64,000 nucleotides of DNA from Rhizohabitans arisaemae (GCF_025996515.1 NZ_BLRH01000035.1:372001-436000), one strand, 5' to 3'; shown: positions 11,391-20,448, counted from the first letter of the stretch. Notes: generated from the sequence alone by a model not told the origin. Program-made: numbers and translations.

Positions 11391-12146
11391 TCAGCGGGAC
11401 TCCATGAGTTTCCGCAGGCCGTCGAGGATCGTGGTCAGGCCGAAGGTGAAGTCGGTGTCGGGGACCTCGTCGGGCATGGAGAGCACCCCGGAGGCGACCA
11501 CGTCGGCCAGCGCGGGAAAGCGCTCCGGATCGGTGAGCTTCTCGTAGAGCCGCTGGCTGGCGAGCATCATCTCATCGGTCAGCTGCCCGGTCTCCTGCTC
11601 GGCCCTGGAGAGATCACGGCTGAGCCGTACCTCGCTCCAGACGTGGCCGGTGACGAGCAGGAGAACCGAGAGCTTCTCCTCGGGGCGCAGCGGTGTGCCG
11701 ACGAGGGTGCGTAGCCCGGCGTCCATCCACATCATGTGGTTCGGCCCGACCGGCGGGCCGCTGATCGGGATCTGGATGAGCCACGGGTGGCGGCGGTAGA
11801 CGGCGAGATGCCCCCAGGCCCAGCTTTCCATCGCGGTTCGCCAGCTTTCCCCGGGTTCCGGGAGGGGTGGTTTGTCGCCGAGGGCCGTGTCCACCATGAG
11901 CAGGAGGAGTTCCTCCTTGTTCGCCACGTGCCGGTAGAGGGACATGGTGGTGAAGCCGAGCCGTTCGGCGACCCGGGCCATGGAGAGTGCCCCCAGGCCG
12001 TCGGCGTCGACCAGCTCGATGGCCGCCGCGACGATGCCGCCCAGGCTGAGGCCGGGCTTGGGTCCGCGCCGAGGCCGCTCCCGCAGGCCCCAGAGGAGCT
12101 CGATGCTCGCGGGCAGCCCGTCGTCGCTCTGGTCGTCTTTCGTCAC
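11391..12146 (-). CDS. TetR-family regulator of the adjacent ABC exporter
   Basis: 251-residue TetR repressor. The N-terminal HTH reads LSMARVAERLGFTTMSLYRHVANKEE, and a helical ligand-binding C-terminal domain with the tetracycline-repressor-like signature follows. GTG 12146 was preferred because GAGGAG lies just upstream; longer starts would run into the operator. It is divergent from the ABC transporter genes, a classical arrangement in which the regulator represses itself and an exporter until a drug or metabolite binds. Confidence 0.88.
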   Translation of the reverse strand: MTKDDQSDDGLPASIELLWGLRERPRRGPKPGLSLGGIVAAAIELVDADGLGALSMARVAERLGFTTMSLYRHVANKEELLLLMVDTALGDKPPLPEPGESWRTAMESWAWGHLAVYRRHPWLIQIPISGPPVGPNHMMWMDAGLRTLVGTPLRPEEKLSVLLLVTGHVWSEVRLSRDLSRAEQETGQLTDEMMLASQRLYEKLTDPERFPALADVVASGVLSMPDEVPDTDFTFGLTTILDGLRKLMESR

Positions 12147-12184
12147 CCGGTGCTCCTCGTCGTTCGTTGACAGCCATCCTAAAG

Positions 12185-12224
12185 CTGTGTATATGATAAA
12201 CATATTGGTATGCGAGATACACAG
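12185..12224. promoter_or_regulatory. TetR operator region
   Basis: The AT-rich divergent spacer holds a perfect inverted repeat, ATATG at 12191-12195 and CATAT at 12201-12205 with a 5-nt centre. It is flanked by a second pair, CTGTGTAT at 12185-12192 and ATACACAG at 12217-12224. This is the natural binding place for the divergently encoded TetR protein. The assignment is inference from position and symmetry. Confidence 0.6.
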
Positions 12225-12403
12225 TTTGCTGGATACGCAGTGAGCTGGTGTGTCGCGTCCACTGATCGATGCCCCGGCGGCGGGGCGTCATGTGCGCCGG
12301 CGGATACGCGGTCCGCCGGGCATCCGGCTCGACCGCGCGAGGGAGACGTCCCGATGCCACGGCCGGGCACCGGAGGAAGGTTCACCGTGGAAGGGCGGAA
12401 GGT

Positions 12404-13381
12404 GTGAACGACGACGTCGTCATCGAGGCGACCGGGGTCGAGAAATCGTACGGTCGCGTGAGAGTGCTCACCGGCGTGGATCTCCGCGTGGAGAAGGGGA
12501 CGATCTTCTCGCTCCTCGGCCCGAACGGCGCGGGAAAGACCACGATGGTGCGGATCCTGGCCACCCTTATCAAGGCCGACGCCGGTTCGGTCCTGGTCGC
12601 GGGGCACGACGTGGCGCGCAACCCTGTGCGGGTCCGCCGGTCGATCAGCCTGACCGGGCAGTACGCCGCCGTCGACGAACTGCTCACCGGCGAGGAGAAC
12701 CTGCGCATGATGGGCCGCCTCTACCACCTGGGCCGGAAGGCCGCCTGGAGGCGGACCGACGAATTGCTGGAGGCGTTCGACCTCGTCAAGGCGAGCCGGC
12801 GGCCGGTCAAGACCTACTCGGGGGGCATGCGGCGCCGACTGGACCTGGCGGTGAGTCTGATGACCAGACCACCGGTCCTCTTCCTCGACGAGCCGACCAC
12901 CGGACTCGATCCGCGGAGCCGCCAGGCCATGTGGGACGTGGTACGGGACCTCACCGTCACCGGCACCACGATTCTGCTGACCACCCAGTACCTGGAGGAG
13001 GCCGATCGGCTGGCCGACCGGATCGCGGTGATCGACCACGGGAAGGTGGTGGCCCAGGGCACGCCCGACGAGCTGAAACGGCAGGTCGCGAGCGAGTACG
13101 TGGAGCTGGTTCTCGACGACGGGGAGAACTACGACCGGGCGTTGCGTGGCCTGGGCGCCGCCGCCGTACACACCGATCCGCAGCTGAGAAGTGTGAGCGT
13201 GGCCTCGGACGGGAGCCCCGGGGGGTTCCGGCGGATCCTCGAATGGGTGGAAGGTCAGGGGCTGGCCGTCACCCGGGTCCGGGTCAAGAGCCCCTCCATG
13301 GACGACGTCTTCCTGGCGCTCACCGACAACCCCGACAAGTCCACACGGTCCGACAGCGTTTCCCGGAAGGTGGGAATCTGA
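12404..13381 (+). CDS. ABC exporter ATP-binding protein (DrrA-like)
   Basis: 325-residue ABC ATPase of the daunorubicin-resistance DrrA family, powering export through the adjacent permease. Walker A is GPNGAGKTT, the signature is YSGGMRRR, and Walker B is LFLDEPTTGLD followed by the switch His region (TTQYLEEAD). The C-terminal extension after residue 220 is typical of DrrA. GTG 12404 follows GGAAGG. The stop TGA overlaps the permease ATG (13379-13383), so subunit synthesis is coupled. Confidence 0.93.
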   Translation: MNDDVVIEATGVEKSYGRVRVLTGVDLRVEKGTIFSLLGPNGAGKTTMVRILATLIKADAGSVLVAGHDVARNPVRVRRSISLTGQYAAVDELLTGEENLRMMGRLYHLGRKAAWRRTDELLEAFDLVKASRRPVKTYSGGMRRRLDLAVSLMTRPPVLFLDEPTTGLDPRSRQAMWDVVRDLTVTGTTILLTTQYLEEADRLADRIAVIDHGKVVAQGTPDELKRQVASEYVELVLDDGENYDRALRGLGAAAVHTDPQLRSVSVASDGSPGGFRRILEWVEGQGLAVTRVRVKSPSMDDVFLALTDNPDKSTRSDSVSRKVGI

Positions 13382-14157
13382 TGGCCACCCATTCCCGGCT
13401 CTACTGGGCGTTCAGCGATTCCCTTACCATGATCGCCCGGAGTCTCCGGCACATCACCCGGAACTTCGAACTGCTCTTCCTCACGGTCGTGCTGCCGGTG
13501 TTTCTGCTCCTGCTGTTCGTCTACGTGTTCGGCGGGGTCATCGACGTCGGGAGCGCCTACGTCGACTACGTCGTACCCGGGCTCATCCTGATGTGCGCCG
13601 GATACGGGGCATCCATGACGACGGTCACCGTCGCCCACGACATGGTCAACGGCATCGTCGAGCGGTTCCGCTCGCTGCCCATCGTCAGCTCGGCGATGCT
13701 CACCGGGCACGTGGTCGCCAGCCTCGTCCGCAACATGATCTCGGTGACCCTCGTGGTCGCGGTGGCGCTGCTGATCGGTTTCGGCCCGACCGCCGGACCG
13801 CTCGGCTGGCTGGCGGCGCTCGGCATGATCGCCCTGTACATCCTGGCGATCTCCTGGGCCGCGGTCGCGCTCGGGCTGATCGCCAAGACCGTGGAAGGCG
13901 CGAACGGATTCAGCTTCTTCATCCTGTTCATCCCTTATCTGAGCAGCGCGTTCGTGCCCGCTGAGTCCCTTCCGTCCTGGCTCCGGCCGATCGCCGAGAA
14001 CCAGCCGATCACCCCCACGGTGGAGGCCGTCCGCGGATTCCTGATGGGGACCCCCCTCGGGAACAGCGTCTGGCTCTCCTTCGCCTGGTGCGGCGGGATC
14101 CTCCTGATCTCCGTGATCGGCGGCACCTACCTCTTCAAGCGCCGCACCTCCCGCTGA
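13381..14157 (+). CDS. ABC-2 exporter permease (DrrB-like)
   Basis: 258-residue ABC-2-type permease with six hydrophobic helices: FLTVVLPVFLLLLFVYVFGG, the YVVPGLILMCAGYG region, and four more to LISVIGGTYLF. The cytoplasmic N-terminus and the ERFRSLPI coupling segment are typical of DrrB. Together with the ATPase and the divergent TetR gene it forms a regulated drug or metabolite efflux cassette. The operon is closed by the hairpin at 14208-14255. Confidence 0.92.
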   Translation: MATHSRLYWAFSDSLTMIARSLRHITRNFELLFLTVVLPVFLLLLFVYVFGGVIDVGSAYVDYVVPGLILMCAGYGASMTTVTVAHDMVNGIVERFRSLPIVSSAMLTGHVVASLVRNMISVTLVVAVALLIGFGPTAGPLGWLAALGMIALYILAISWAAVALGLIAKTVEGANGFSFFILFIPYLSSAFVPAESLPSWLRPIAENQPITPTVEAVRGFLMGTPLGNSVWLSFAWCGGILLISVIGGTYLFKRRTSR

Positions 14158-14207
14158 CCCGCGTGTACGGCGGGCGTGAGGCGCGGCAGCCGTACCGGAT
14201 CACCGGG

Positions 14208-14255
14208 GGCCGTCCCGATTCGAATCCCACAGGGGCGATTCGAATCGGGACGGCC
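14208..14255. terminator. long perfect hairpin, exporter operon end
   Basis: Arms of 18 nt at 14208-14225 and 14238-14255 are perfectly complementary (GGCCGTCCCGATTCGAAT and its complement) around a 12-nt loop. It lies 51 nt past the permease stop, between convergent genes, so it can serve both strands. Confidence 0.8.
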
Positions 14256-14350
14256 TTCGCCGTGGCGACGGCGTCGCCTTCGGTACGGCGTGCGCGGGCC
14301 GGCGCCGCGGTGGCCGTACCCCTTCACCGCCGGTACGGGACACGGCGCCG

Positions 14351-14389
14351 CCCCGGTCCGATACCCGTGGGGGTGGTATCGGACCGGGG
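14351..14389. terminator. perfect hairpin, carboxypeptidase gene end
   Basis: CCCCGGTCCGATACC at 14351-14365 pairs perfectly with 14375-14389 around a 9-nt loop. It sits 32 nt beyond the stop of the leftward M14 peptidase gene. Confidence 0.8.
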
Positions 14390-14420
14390 CGGTCGTCTGG
14401 GTGCGGGGCGTGCCCGCGGG

Positions 14421-17400
14421 TCAGCCCAGGAGGTGCTTGAGCGCACGCTTCATGAAGTCGGTGCGCATCGCCTGGGTGGTCAGGCCTTCGACCCCGAATC
14501 CGGCGAAGACGGTGTCCTTGGTGGTGAGGACGCTGCCTTCCTGGAACGGCTGGTCGCTCCTGGCCCAGTCGCCGACCGAGGAGGCGGAGCCGGGCGGCGG
14601 GCCGCTCACGGTCCAGCCGCCGAGGTCGGTCTCGAACGAGGTTTCCGCGGCCGTCGCGCCGTCCGCGGTGACCTTGAAGTCGTCGAGGAAGACGCCGAGG
14701 CCCTGGGTGCTCCAGTCGCTGATGTAGGCGATCGAGATCTCCACCTGCTTGCCCGCGTAGGCGGTCAGGTCGATCGACCACTGCTGCCAGCCGCCGGAGG
14801 CGCCGGAGGCGGCGTGCCAGGCACCGCTGGTCCCGGTCGGCTCACAGTTGACGCCCTGGTAGCGCTGGGTGAACGGGTGGATCTCCCGCCAGCCGCCGCT
14901 GTTCGCGGTCAGGCAGCTCTCCCCGGTGTTCTGGGTGGTGTGCCCGTTCTGGTCGGGGAGGGTGGTCCAGTCGTCCTGTCCGGCGGTGCGCGCCTCGACG
15001 GTGAGGAAGTCCCAGTTGGCCTCGGTGTCGTAGGAGGTCCAGAAGGAGAGGTTTCCGCTGGACTTCCCGGTCAGGTCGATGCTCCGGCTGAGCCGCTTGT
15101 AGGAGATGTCGGCGAGGCCGCTCGGGACGAACCAGCTCCCGGTGTGCGGGGAGAACGGCGCCCCAGGGCGGTCCCACTGTACGGCCGCGCCCGTCGCGAA
15201 CTGCGGGAACCGGTCCGGCGGCAGGATCGCCGAGGTGGAGACGAGGGAGGCGGTGTGGTCCTGGTTGTTCGCCGAGTCGCCGCCGTTGAGAGATCCGTTG
15301 AACCCGGCGAACCCGTTCGCCGCGCCCTTGAGCGGGAACGGCGTGCCGGTGTTGCCGTCGGTGCCGCCGTCGCTCACGTTGACGTAGGCGCCCAGGTAGT
15401 ACTGCTGGAAGTCGTTGAGCACCGGAAGGCAGGGCGGATCGGAGGGGACGGCGCACTCGGGCTGGGCGGTGTCGGGCTGGAAGTAGTAGCCGCCGTCGGC
15501 CGCCTGGGCGAACGAGGCGTACTTCCCGGAGTGGACGAGTTTGCCGCCTTCGTTGAGGTAGTCGCGTACGGCCAGTTCGATGTCGATGCCGAGCCTGGCC
15601 ACGGTCCCGCCGACCTGGGTGGTCTCCCGCGGGATGATGTCGTCGCCGGTCTCCCAGACCACCGCCTTGTAGTGGCTCAGCACACCGAGCGGGTGGGGGG
15701 CCTTGCGGCCTGCGGCGTCCACGTCGTAGACGTCCGAGGTGTATCCGGCGGCGGTGAGCGCGGTGGCGTGGTCGTCGGCGTACTTGGCGGTCGTCACGCC
15801 CTGTACGGGGCTGAGCCCGGTCACGTCCTCGGCGGCGAGGATGAGCACCTTGCCCCCGATGTCGGCGGCGACCCGGTAGGTGAAGTTCGCACTGGTCTTC
15901 CGTTTCACCGGGGCGGTGAACCAGACCTTGACGCTGTCACCCGGTTTGGCGTTCTGCACCGTGCCGCGGCGGTAGTGGTAATAGGTGTCGTAGTCCTTGC
16001 CGTACCGTTCCCCGCCCTGCCAGGCACGGGTGGTCGTGGTCTTCGTCCTGCCGCCGTTGATCTGGTAGTGCATGAGGACCGGGCCGAGCGACCGCTTCAC
16101 GTTGACCTGGACGGGCTGGTCGCGGCCGTGGCTGACCTCGAAGGCGTCGACGACGAAGTCGGGCGTGGTGTTGCCGAGGTGGCTGACCGGTTCGGTGGGG
16201 TTCGGCGCGGACTTCGCGACGTCCAGGGCGAAGGGGAGGTTCTTCACGAACTGCTCCTGGACCAGGTTCTCGTCGTCGGGGAAGACGAAGCCGCAGCCGT
16301 CGCACCCTTCCTCAAGCTCGGGGGTCCACGCCAGGGTGCCGTAGGCGGCGTGCGCGTGGTCGGTCGTCTCCCCGTTCGTGGTGTAGAGCTCGGCCCCGAG
16401 GTCGGGGTCGAAGCCCGGCACCGCGGGGTTGGCGTCGGAGCCGGTCAGCGCCTGGTAGATCGGGTCGTCCGCGGTGGCGGTGTTGACCTGCCAGCCCATC
16501 GGGTAGAGCAGGAGCGCCCCGTAGGAGTGGTAGTTGACCTGCGCGCGGAACTTGATCCGCCGCAGCAGCCCGTCCATCGCCTTGGTCTCGGGTTCGGAGG
16601 CCGGCCCGGGGCCGCGGTAGGTCTCGCTGCTCGGGATCGCGCTCGACCCCTCCTCGTCGTACCCGAAGTTGGTGGGGAAGTTGCGGTTCGGGTCGACGCC
16701 GTCGACGCTGGTGATCTGCCCGTCGTTGTTGTTGTCCCGCAGGGTCTTGCGCCAGAGCCGGTTGTCCGGGGAGGCGAAGGTGTAGTCGTACCCGTCGGGG
16801 TTGGCCACCGGGACGAACCAGAGCTCGGTCCGGTTGAGCAGGCTCTTGATCTCGCCGGTGTTCTTGTTGGCGATCAGGTACTTCAGCAGCCGCATGTCCA
16901 CCTCGGTGGAGATCCATTCGCGGGCGTGCTGGGTCGCCGAGTAGAGCACGGCGGGCCGGATTCCGTCGGGGAGGTGCCGCGCGCCCCTGGTCACCTTGAC
17001 CGCGAGGATGTCCTTGCCCTGTGTCGTCTTACCGATCCGCCGCAGCTCGGTGACGTCCGGATTGGCCCGGGTGATGCCACGGAGCTGGTCGGCGATGCCG
17101 CCCGGCTCGGAGTAGGACCGCCACACGTTGAACCCGGAGGCCGCCATGGTCCGCGCGGCCTCAAGCTGGGTCTGACCCGCCTCGTTCCGTACGGGCGACG
17201 GCCGCAGACCCCGGCGCTCGAGCTTTTTGACGTCGGCGGGACGCAGGGTGAGCTCCAGGTGCTCCCGGTTGTTCGCGACCCGCTTCTGAATGATCTCCAA
17301 CCCGGTGAGCTCCAGCTCCTCCGCGGTACCGGGCGCGGCGTCCAGCTGGTACAGCTCGATCCGCTCGTCCTGCGGGAGCGGGTTCACCGGCGCCGCCTGG

Positions 17401-17504
17401 GGTTGGTTCTGTTTGGCGTCCGCTCCGGTGGCGAAGATCATACTGAGACAGAGCGACACGGCTGCGGCGGCGGACAGGGCCGTTCTTCGGGGGGTTTGGA
17501 ACAC
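14421..17504 (-). CDS. secreted M14 zinc carboxypeptidase, multidomain
   Basis: 1027-residue exported metallopeptidase. A Sec signal peptide (RRTALSAAAAVSLCLSMIFA, cut near ATGADA) precedes a propeptide-like region. The M14 carboxypeptidase domain covers about residues 110-420: zinc ligands in QHAREW near residue 193, the third ligand in NYHSYG near 323, and the catalytic Glu in TPELEEG near 396. The following 600 residues include a jelly-roll/MAM-like part resembling immune inhibitor A peptidases (SFWTSYDTEANWDF). It probably degrades extracellular proteins. It diverges from the riboswitch-controlled gene at 17948. Confidence 0.9.
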   Translation of the reverse strand: MFQTPRRTALSAAAAVSLCLSMIFATGADAKQNQPQAAPVNPLPQDERIELYQLDAAPGTAEELELTGLEIIQKRVANNREHLELTLRPADVKKLERRGLRPSPVRNEAGQTQLEAARTMAASGFNVWRSYSEPGGIADQLRGITRANPDVTELRRIGKTTQGKDILAVKVTRGARHLPDGIRPAVLYSATQHAREWISTEVDMRLLKYLIANKNTGEIKSLLNRTELWFVPVANPDGYDYTFASPDNRLWRKTLRDNNNDGQITSVDGVDPNRNFPTNFGYDEEGSSAIPSSETYRGPGPASEPETKAMDGLLRRIKFRAQVNYHSYGALLLYPMGWQVNTATADDPIYQALTGSDANPAVPGFDPDLGAELYTTNGETTDHAHAAYGTLAWTPELEEGCDGCGFVFPDDENLVQEQFVKNLPFALDVAKSAPNPTEPVSHLGNTTPDFVVDAFEVSHGRDQPVQVNVKRSLGPVLMHYQINGGRTKTTTTRAWQGGERYGKDYDTYYHYRRGTVQNAKPGDSVKVWFTAPVKRKTSANFTYRVAADIGGKVLILAAEDVTGLSPVQGVTTAKYADDHATALTAAGYTSDVYDVDAAGRKAPHPLGVLSHYKAVVWETGDDIIPRETTQVGGTVARLGIDIELAVRDYLNEGGKLVHSGKYASFAQAADGGYYFQPDTAQPECAVPSDPPCLPVLNDFQQYYLGAYVNVSDGGTDGNTGTPFPLKGAANGFAGFNGSLNGGDSANNQDHTASLVSTSAILPPDRFPQFATGAAVQWDRPGAPFSPHTGSWFVPSGLADISYKRLSRSIDLTGKSSGNLSFWTSYDTEANWDFLTVEARTAGQDDWTTLPDQNGHTTQNTGESCLTANSGGWREIHPFTQRYQGVNCEPTGTSGAWHAASGASGGWQQWSIDLTAYAGKQVEISIAYISDWSTQGLGVFLDDFKVTADGATAAETSFETDLGGWTVSGPPPGSASSVGDWARSDQPFQEGSVLTTKDTVFAGFGVEGLTTQAMRTDFMKRALKHLLG

Positions 17505-17725
17505 AGGGGTCCTCTCCGTTGTACTCCGGCCTCGTCGCCGGAGTCACGGCTGGCACGATCATCCGAAATATCCGCCTAACTTGCTGTTTGGGCAAGGTCC
17601 ACGGGATGGCCGGATGCGGACAGCCCGTCCGCCGATTGCGGGCCGGTCGGATTCGTGGCGTAGGAAACCCGCTGGTGCTGTTGATTTTTAAGTGGTATCG
17701 GTGGCAGCACCTCATGATCACCTTC

Positions 17726-17731
17726 TATAGT
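17726..17731 (+). promoter_or_regulatory. possible -10 box for the riboswitch transcript
   Basis: TATAGT at 17726-17731, with a weak TGGCAG 18 nt upstream, stands about 35 nt before the riboswitch in an otherwise AT-richer stretch. It is a plausible promoter only. Confidence 0.35.
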
Positions 17732-17764
17732 TCGCTCTGTTCTGTCGGTGCACCGCCCCTGATC

Positions 17765-17931
17765 GGGGCAGCCGGCAGCCGCCGAATCCCGTACGCGGGA
17801 ACCGGGGACCCAAGGCGTCATGTGCCGGTGCTAGGGACTTCCCCAGACCAGCACGGTGGGGTGAGTCGGTGCGCTTGCGTGCCGTAGGGCGACTCCTGGC
17901 CCGAACCCGTCAGCTAACCCGGTAGGCGTAC
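17765..17931 (+). promoter_or_regulatory. c-di-AMP riboswitch (ydaO/yuaA class)
   Basis: The leader carries the conserved blocks of the ydaO-type c-di-AMP riboswitch in order: GCCGCCGAATCCC, GGGAACCGGGGACCCA, GGGGTGAGTCGG, CGTAGGGCGACTCCT, and near the 3' end CCCGAACCCGTCAGC followed by TAACCCGGTAGGCG. It ends about 5 nt before a GAGGAGAGGAG Shine-Dalgarno tract. In actinobacteria this class controls wall-remodelling genes, typically switching them off when c-di-AMP is high. This fits the downstream secreted coiled-coil protein. Confidence 0.9.
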
Positions 17932-17947
17932 GAGGAGAGGAGAGCGA

Positions 17948-18856
17948 GTGAAGCTGGGCCGGGCATGCGCCTTGGCGGTGTCGGTGCTGACGGTGCTCCT
18001 GGTGGCGGTCGGACCCGGGGCGGCCGAGCGGCTGGCACCACCGAGCAGGCAGGATCAACTGCGCCAACTCACCAAGGAAGCCGCGGCCCTCTCCAAGGCG
18101 TACCGCGGCGAGATCCAAGCCCTCGAAGAGGCCAAGCTGGCCGCGAAGAGGGCCGACGCCCGGGCCGAGAAGGTCGCCAAGGACCTCAAGTCCGCCCGTG
18201 TTCAGGTCGCCCAGATCGCCCAGACCACCTACATGGGGGCGAAGGTCGACACCACCATGCTCCTCGCCTTCAACGGCGACGTGCAGGAGGTCCTCGGCCA
18301 GGTCGCCACCCTGGAACACCTGGCCCGCAACAAACGCGAACAGATCTCCAGGATGCACAGCCTCTCCCAGCAGGCGATCCAGGCCCAGGAGGCCGCCGAC
18401 GAGCGGGTCGTCCAGCTCAAGAAGGACATCGCCGAACTCCGCGCCAAGAAGAACGAGGTCGAACGGTATCTCGCCAAGCACGGATACCAGTCCCCGTCCG
18501 GCGCGAACGGCCTCACCGCCCGGATGCAGCTCGTCCGCGACCTCACCCTCCAGCAGTTCCCGATGCCCTACGGGTACGGCTGCCTGCGGCCCGGCGACAG
18601 CGGCGAACACGGGGTCGGCCGGGCGTGCGACTTCATGCTGAGCTCCGGCGGGCGCGTGCCGAACGCCGCCGACAACGCCCGCGGCGACGCGATCGCCCAG
18701 TACTACATCGAGAACGGGCAGCGGCTCGGCATCATGTACATCATCTGGCGGCAGCGCTACTACGACATCCGCACCGGCACCGGCTGGAAAATGATGAGCA
18801 ACCGCGGCGGCAACACCGCCAACCACATCGACCACGTCCACGTCTCGGTGCTCTAG
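17948..18856 (+). CDS. secreted coiled-coil, wall-associated protein
   Basis: 302-residue exported protein. The signal peptide is VKLGRACALAVSVLTVLLV. A long coiled coil covers about residues 30-180 (heptads such as LEEAKLAAKRADARAEKVAK). A C-terminal domain of about 115 residues contains GYGCLRPGDSGEHGVGRACDFM and ends in a His-rich NHIDHVHVSVL. The layout matches actinobacterial coiled-coil wall hydrolase-like proteins, and the terminal HxxHVH and RACDFM residues resemble M15/M23-like metal sites. Catalysis is inferred, not shown. Control by the upstream c-di-AMP riboswitch supports a cell-wall role. Confidence 0.85.
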   Translation: MKLGRACALAVSVLTVLLVAVGPGAAERLAPPSRQDQLRQLTKEAAALSKAYRGEIQALEEAKLAAKRADARAEKVAKDLKSARVQVAQIAQTTYMGAKVDTTMLLAFNGDVQEVLGQVATLEHLARNKREQISRMHSLSQQAIQAQEAADERVVQLKKDIAELRAKKNEVERYLAKHGYQSPSGANGLTARMQLVRDLTLQQFPMPYGYGCLRPGDSGEHGVGRACDFMLSSGGRVPNAADNARGDAIAQYYIENGQRLGIMYIIWRQRYYDIRTGTGWKMMSNRGGNTANHIDHVHVSVL

Positions 18857-18868
18857 CCGACCTTCGTC

Positions 18869-18901
18869 CCGGTACGGCCGGCACGGCGCGAGCCGTACCG
18901 G
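18869..18901. terminator. hairpin terminator
   Basis: CCGGTACGGC at 18869-18878 pairs with GCCGTACCGG at 18892-18901, starting 12 nt after the stop of the coiled-coil gene. It shares its GTACGG core with other terminators in the window. Confidence 0.65.
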
Positions 18902-19246
18902 CTTAGGCGCCGCACGGTCTTAGGTGCGGGCCCGATCGTCCCGGAGCTCGGGTCGCTCCGGGAAACACCGGGGTGGACACGGACCCTCGCAAAGGATGCG
19001 ACATCCGGCCCAGCCGCATTGCCGGGCTCCGGCGGGCTCCCGGGGAGATCGGGTGCCCGCCGATTCACGACTGCTTCGGAAACAGGCGGCGGGGCCGGAA
19101 CCCCCGTCGAGGATCCGTGTCCAGGCTTCATACAGCTCAGAGGCTGAGGGCGGATGCAGAGACTGGGGGCGGATTCGTCCGCATCTGCTGTGATACGGCG
19201 GGTACGGCCCGCGGGCGCACCGGTTGCGGTGGGACACCCCCCGGTC
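18902..19246. other. no convincing gene
   Basis: Open frames exist on both strands but show no recognisable family, ribosome site or coding bias. I see nothing beyond the terminator at its left edge. Confidence 0.5.
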
Positions 19247-19477
19247 TCAGCCGGGTGGCTCCCCACCGTCGACGTTGATGGGGAGGACGACGCCGGGCCC
19301 GTAGACGTACCGCGTCGATCCCGGGACCCGCCGGGCCTCGCGGCGCCGGAGCCGGGCGGAACGCTCCTCCTGCTTGATCCCTTCGGCGTCCGCCCGTACC
19401 GCTGCGTCCGCCCGTACCGGCGAAGGACGCCGTTCGAAACCTATCCAGATCAGGAGCCGCCGGGTTAGCGTGCTCAC
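19247..19477 (-). CDS. possible small protein coupled to aldo/keto reductase
   Basis: 76-codon frame whose GTG start overlaps the reductase stop by 4 nt (GTGA), the usual geometry of translational coupling. The product begins VSTLTRRLLIWIGFERR, has an Arg/Glu-rich middle (EERSARLRRREARR) and ends with a Gly/Pro-rich tail. No family was recognised. The second reductase copy at 21276 keeps the overlapping GTG but not a comparable reading frame. That argues either for a real gene lost in one copy or for chance. Confidence 0.35.
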   Translation of the reverse strand: MSTLTRRLLIWIGFERRPSPVRADAAVRADAEGIKQEERSARLRRREARRVPGSTRYVYGPGVVLPINVDGGEPPG

Positions 19478-20448
19478 GCCGGGGTGTCCATGCGCCGCCG
19501 GACCTCCTCGTCGAGCGTGAGGTCGAAGGCCCCCAAAACCTCCTCCAGCTGCTCCACCCCGCTCACCCCCACGATCGGGATGATCGGCGGGTCGCCTCCG
19601 GCGAGCCAGGCCAGCACGAGCTGGTTCGGGGTCACCCCGAGCTCGGCGGAGAGATCGCGCAGTAAGGCGAGACGCCGCGTGGTCCCCGGATGGTCGTACG
19701 CCTCAGGCAGGGGCCGGTCCCGCCTGGTGTAGGCGCCGCTGATCAGCGATGTGTAGACCCAGAGGACCAGGTCGGGCTCGTGGCGTACGTAGTCGAGCGT
19801 CTCCTCGCCGACCTGTCCCACCGCGCCCTCCGGCAGCGCGGCCCCGGGGCGGGGGCGGATGTAGGAGTGGCGGAGCTGGAGGTTGGTGTAGCCGGTCCGG
19901 CCCTGTGCCGCCGAGTAGGCCCGTGCCCGTTCGACCAGCCACGTCCGGTGGTTGCTCGCGCCGAGCAGCCGTACCCTTCCCAGCTTGGTCAGCGAGTCGA
20001 ACGCGTCCAGCGTCTCATCCAGCGGGACGCGACGATCTTCGATGTGGGCCCAGTAGACGTCGACGTGGTCGGTGCCCAGGCGGCGCAGGCTCCCCTCTAT
20101 CCCCTGCTTGATCGCGGTGGCCGAGAGTCCCTCCGCGAAGTCCATGGTGCGGTCGCCCGGGACGGTGGGGCGGGCACCCACCTTGGTGCTCAGCACGACC
20201 CGGTCCCGGGCTCCCCGGCTCGCCAGCCACTTGCCGATCACGGTCTCGCTTTCGTCCCCGGTCGCGCCCTCATGCCAGAACGCGTAGCTGTTGGCGGTGT
20301 CGACAAGCGTGCCCCCGGCGTCGGCGAACCGGTCGAGGATCGCGAACGCGGTCTTCTCCTCGATCAACGTCCCGAACGACATCGCCCCCAGCGCGAGCCT
20401 GCTCGCCGGGAAGGACGTCCGGCTGTTTCCCAACGTGATCTGCTGCAT
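19474..20448 (-). CDS. aldo/keto reductase, copy 1
   Basis: 324-residue AKR that reduces aldehydes or ketones with NADPH in the cytoplasm. The tetrad is present: Asp in VDTANSYAF, Tyr in the same block, Lys in STKVGARP and His in YWAHIED. ATG 20448 (MQQITLGNS) was chosen over a longer start because the MerR-type promoter at 20455-20485 leaves it with virtually no leader. It is very similar over its full 324 residues to copy 2 at 21276. It is probably induced by electrophiles or aldehydes sensed by the MerR protein between the two copies. Confidence 0.9.
   Translation of the reverse strand: MQQITLGNSRTSFPASRLALGAMSFGTLIEEKTAFAILDRFADAGGTLVDTANSYAFWHEGATGDESETVIGKWLASRGARDRVVLSTKVGARPTVPGDRTMDFAEGLSATAIKQGIEGSLRRLGTDHVDVYWAHIEDRRVPLDETLDAFDSLTKLGRVRLLGASNHRTWLVERARAYSAAQGRTGYTNLQLRHSYIRPRPGAALPEGAVGQVGEETLDYVRHEPDLVLWVYTSLISGAYTRRDRPLPEAYDHPGTTRRLALLRDLSAELGVTPNQLVLAWLAGGDPPIIPIVGVSGVEQLEEVLGAFDLTLDEEVRRRMDTPA

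Noticed and set aside
14208-14255. tRNA-like GATTCGAATCCC
   Set aside because: No acceptor/anticodon arms can be built; the symmetric context shows a terminator stem.
14088-17579. Long rightward frame antisense to the M14 peptidase
   Set aside because: The leftward frame has a signal peptide and the zinc site; the other is its shadow.
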